Shown here one piece after another: positions 60,908-64,000 of a stretch of 64,000 nt of DNA. The notes under the pieces are model-generated. The model had not been told where the DNA came from. It did no database searches and was given only the letters and a program-made list of their open reading frames with translations. Location: positions 62,001 to 126,000 of the forward strand of contig CAWGTB010000014.1 of NCBI GenBank assembly GCA_963825405.1. The letters run 5' to 3'. Each line of letters starts with the position of its first letter. Position 1 is the first letter of the stretch. A program made the position numbers and the translations under genes. The DNA is from JACPNO01 sp963825405. Lineage in GTDB: Bacteria > Acidobacteriota > Terriglobia > Bryobacterales > Bryobacteraceae.

Positions 60908-63444
60908 ATGATCAGAATACTGCTTTTTCTGCCCGCCGTCGCGGCTCTTTCCTTAGCTCAGGTCCACGAACCCGCCATCAATCGTGGCGCGCCGGCCGCC
61001 TGGCAGGCTCTGCTGCGCCTGCAAACGACCGCCACCGTGCTCCACATCACCGCCCATCCCGACGACGAAGACGGCGCCCTATTGACCTGGCTGACCCACT
61101 CCCAAGGCGCGCGCACCGGCCTGCTCACCCTGAATCGGGGCGAGGGAGGCGCCAACCTCGTCGGACCTGAGCTCTACGACGCGCTCGGTATTTTGCGTAC
61201 CGAAGAACTGCTGGCTGCCGGGCGCTTCTATGGCGTGGATCAGTTTTTCACCCGCGTGGTGGATTTCGGATTCTCCAAGCGCCTGGACGAAACGATCGAG
61301 CACTGGGGACACGAGAACGTGCTGCGCGATGTGGTGCGCGTGATCCGCCTGTACCGGCCGGAGGTCATCGTCTCGCGCTTCCACGGAGCGGCCCGGGATG
61401 GCCACGGCAACCACCAGGCGGCCGGCCTGATGAGCGTGGAAGCGTACAAGGCAGCGGGCGATCCGGCTATGTTTCCAGAGCTAGGCCTCGGTAACTGGCA
61501 GGTGAAAAAGCTGTATCTCGAAGTGCGCGAGAACGAACCGTATACGCTGCGCATCGATACCGGGCAGTATGATCCGCTGCTGGGAGCGTCCTACCGCGAA
61601 ATCGCGCGTGAGGGTTTGAGCTTCCAGCGCTCACAAGGCGCCGGGCAAGTCAGAGCGCCGCGCGGGCCGTCGTATTCTTACCTGCGGCTGACGGAGAGCC
61701 TTTCCCAGAAACCAGTGTCAGAAAGCTCGATGTTCGACGGCCTGGATACACACCCACCAACCGAGATCGCCAAACACGCGGCCGCTGCGCTGGCCGCTTT
61801 CGATGCCCGCAAACCGTGGCTTACGCTGCCGCATCTTGCCGCCGGGTTGGCCGCCACCCGCACCAACTCTCTCCCGCTAGCCAACAAGGAGCGCGAGTTC
61901 ATCGACGCTGCCAACAAAGCTCTCGGAATTTCGCTCGACGTGAGAGTGGATCCCGACAAACCCGCCGAAGGCCCCTTCGCCATGTTTCAGCCGCGCGAGA
62001 CATTTTCCGTCGCCATTCCCGGCCAGAAATTTACGATTACCGCAACGGCGTTCAATCGCGGCGAGATCTCGATCGATCCCACCAGCCTCACCCTGCAAAC
62101 GCCTCCCGGCTGGCGAGTAACGCCACTCAAGGCCGACCTGCATCCGCTGGCATTCAATCAGAGCGTGAGCGCCCAATTCGCCATCGAAATTCCCGCCGAT
62201 GCAGCATTCACTCGCCCCTACTGGTCGCGCGATTCCGAAGTTCGCGATCACCTGTACACCATTCACGAGCCGCAATCCGCCAACCTGGCGTACGCGCCGC
62301 CGGAAGTCACGGGCTTGTTCACCTACCGCGTGAACGGCGTCGACTTTTCCGTTACGCAGCCGGCGCAAACGCAGTATCTCGACGCCCTCGGAGGCGAGCA
62401 GCGCCGCTTGCTGACGGTCGCGCCCGCTATCAGCGTTTCGCTTAGCACCGGCGAGCGGCGTTGTGCCGGCGTCTTCCGCGACTTCCAAATATACGGTCCG
62501 CGTCACCGCCATGAGCAACGTCAAAGGAGCGGCCGACGCGCGGCTTCGTCTCCAGCTTCCAGCGGGTTGGACATCGGCGCCGGTCGAAGCGCTCATTGCC
62601 TTTTTCCCATGAGGGCGAAATCCAGAGCGCGGCGTTCGAAGTTTCGCTGCCGCCTCTCGCGCCCGGCAAGACCTACGCCATCCAGGCAATCGCTGCGTAC
62701 GGCGGCAAGGAGTACCGCGAGGGCTATCGCGTGATCGCGCATCCCGATCTCGAGCCCCGGCCTCTTTACCGGCCCGCGACGGCGGCGCTGCAAGCGGTCG
62801 ACGTCAAAATCGCCCAGGGCCTGAAAGTTGGTTACGTCATGGGCGTCGGCGATGAAGTGCCGCAAGCACTCGAACAGCTTGGCGTGCACGTGCAAATGCT
62901 GAGTTCGCAGGATCTCGCCTCGGGACCTCTGGATGGCTTCGATGCAATTTTGATCGGCATTCGCGCCTCCGCTGTCCGCGATGATTGGAAGGCACACAAT
63001 CGCCGCCTGCTGGATTACGTTGAGCACGGCGGCAACCTGATCGTGCAATATCAAACTCAGGAATTCGACGCCCTGCCGTACGGGCCTTATCCCTTCCGCC
63101 TGACGCCGCGCGCCGAGGAAGTCTCCGAGGAAAACGCCGCCATTACTGTGCTCGATCCGGCGAATCCCGTGTTTAATTCGCCGAATAAAATCACCGCGGC
63201 CGATTTCGACGGCTGGGTGGAAGAGCGCGGCTCGAAATTCATGAGCGAATGGGACGCGCGTTACAAGCCGCTGCTCGAATGTCACGACCGCGAGCAGCCT
63301 CCCCAGCGCGGCGGCATGCTGCAGGCGCAGTATGGGCGCGGCATCTACACTTACGCCGCGTACTCCTTTTACCGGCAACTTCCGGCCGGAGTCGCGGGCG
63401 CGTACCGGCTGTTGGCGAATTTGATCAGCCTGGGAAAAAAGTAA
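60908..63444 (+). CDS. Secreted PIG-L-family deacetylase-like protein (two frameshifts)
   Basis: About 845 residues when joined. Signal peptide (MIRILLFLPAVAALSLAQ); PIG-L domain about 40-200 with the zinc motif ITAHPDDEDGAL and the later GHGNHQAAG. Ig-like and galactose-binding-like sections then lead to a C-terminal glutamine-amidotransferase-like part (VGYVMGVGDEVPQALEQLG, FDAILIGIRAS). Two one-base additions break the frame: GG at 62457-62458 and TTTTT at 62601-62605; removing one base from each yields VVPASSATSKYTVRV and AFSHEGEIQSAAFEV. De-N-acetylation of a sugar or glycan is the expected role. ATG at 60908 is preferred over TTG at 60893. Confidence 0.75.
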
Positions 63445-63590
63445 TCAAAAGTTAGTAAGAGACCGCTAAAATTAGTTAAGGATTTACTGTATATAAGCGT
63501 TATATTCGATTAATTTCAAAAAAAATTATCGCGAAATGTAACGATACAACCGGGCTCCTGACGTCACTAATAGGGTGAAGGAGTTTTGAC
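63445..63590. other. AT-rich intergenic region upstream of response regulator
   Basis: 146 bp, markedly AT-rich compared with the rest of the window, with TATATA, TTATAT and an eight-A run. AAGGAG at 63578-63583 is the ribosome site of the next gene. I can place no -10/-35 pair with confidence; the region is presumably the promoter. Confidence 0.5.
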
Positions 63591-64000
63591 GTGATGACGC
63601 ACACCGAACGGCGGAATCCAAAAACGGTTTTGGTGGTTGACGATGAGCAGGATATTCTGATCCTTCTCAAGTTGATCTTGGAAACTCACGGATATCGGGC
63701 ATTACTGGCCAGCGGCGCGGAAGGCGCGATGCGATTTCTGGGCCAGGAAAATCTCGCACTCGATCTCTTGCTAACAGATGTCGTGATGCCCGGTATGACT
63801 GGCACCGATCTTGCCAAAGTCAGCAAAGAACTGCGGCCCGGTTTGCCGGTCCTTTTCATGTCCGGCTTTGCCGACACCGAAGCGGTCCGCCTCAAAGTCT
63901 GGGACGATGCCGCCCGATTGCTGCACAAGCCTTTCTCGGAGGAAACCTTCATCGGCGAAATCTGCGATCTCTTGGGCGCAGCTCCTCCGCCCGATCATCC
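63591..64000 (+). CDS. Response regulator receiver protein (partial)
   Basis: CheY-like receiver domain: VLVVDDEQDIL with the acidic pair D16-D17, phosphoacceptor D62 in LLLTDVVMPGMTG, S90 in LFMSGF and K112 in HKPFSEE, numbering from ATG 63594. 135 residues are visible and the frame is open at the right edge, so whether it is a single-domain regulator is unknown. GTG at 63591 has AAGGAG seven bases upstream and is slightly favoured over the in-frame ATG at 63594. Confidence 0.9.
   Translation, partial: MMTHTERRNPKTVLVVDDEQDILILLKLILETHGYRALLASGAEGAMRFLGQENLALDLLLTDVVMPGMTGTDLAKVSKELRPGLPVLFMSGFADTEAVRLKVWDDAARLLHKPFSEETFIGEICDLLGAAPPPDH

Noticed and set aside
1..64000. Search for tRNA, rRNA, insertion sequences and attachment sites
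   Set aside because: I saw no T-loop/acceptor patterns, transposase motifs or flanking repeats that would support such a feature.

Overview
The window is a gene-dense, GC-rich bacterial chromosome segment with spacers mostly under 100 bp and long runs of overlapping co-directional genes. The content suggests an Acidobacteriota genome of the Solibacter/Bryobacterales type: a PadR gene followed by a large orphan ABC permease with an N-terminal helical extension (the ADOP arrangement), many secreted PQQ-type and lactonase beta-propellers, DUF5666-like secreted proteins, and numerous sugar-acid and amidohydrolase genes. The taxonomic call is inference. I see no rRNA, tRNA, CRISPR, insertion sequence or prophage.

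Layout. (a) 1-10197, minus strand: one tightly packed operon opening with an L-rhamnose mutarotase, then a sugar ABC transporter (ATPase, permease, and a second permease fused to its own substrate-binding domain), a secreted PQQ-like propeller, a UPF0261 and PEP_hydrolase pair (the two halves of the plant Tm-1 protein), a class II aldolase homologue lacking part of its active site, and an E1-alpha dehydrogenase carrying its own lipoyl domain. (b) 10.2-16.8 kb: an M24 fold protein without metal ligands, a methyltransferase, an SDR, a FHA-GAF-SpoIIE phosphatase and a lactonase. (c) 16.9-21.9 kb, plus strand: two secreted cupins, a PQQ-dependent dehydrogenase and a broken DUF4838 gene. (d) 21.9-29.2 kb, minus strand: betaine-homocysteine methyltransferase-like, DAO-type oxidase and class I glutamine amidotransferase genes beside an FAD monooxygenase and an MBL-fold protein. 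(e) 29.3-36.5 kb: RraA-like, creatininase-like, three amidohydrolases, an enolase-superfamily enzyme and a Tat-exported PLP enzyme. (f) 36.6-47.1 kb: a long minus-strand operon headed by a rhamnonate-dehydratase-like enzyme, with a RhaT-type symporter, GMC oxidase, P1 peptidase and MmsA, divergent from a DHDPS-type aldolase. (g) 47.1-51.9 kb: a DrrAB-type exporter and small secreted or membrane proteins. (h) 51.9-55.1 kb: a complete pqqABCDE operon including the 25-residue pqqA. (i) 55.1-64.0 kb: ADOP permease, PadR and its palindromic operator, a stand-alone Clp-N protein, an SDR resembling L-rhamnose 1-dehydrogenase, a three-domain DUF5666 protein, a PIG-L protein and a response regulator cut by the window end.

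Two themes join the regions. The first is L-rhamnose or a similar deoxy-sugar: mutarotase, ABC importer, RhaT-like symporter, candidate 1-dehydrogenase, rhamnonate dehydratase, keto-deoxy-sugar-acid aldolase and an aldehyde dehydrogenase, consistent with a non-phosphorylative route. The second is PQQ: the cofactor pathway and at least one apparent user lie in the same window.

Nine genes carry internal frameshifts, about 21 in all. Nearly all of those I could resolve are repaired by removing one base from a short homopolymer. I read most of them as sequence-quality artefacts rather than true gene decay and annotate full gene spans.
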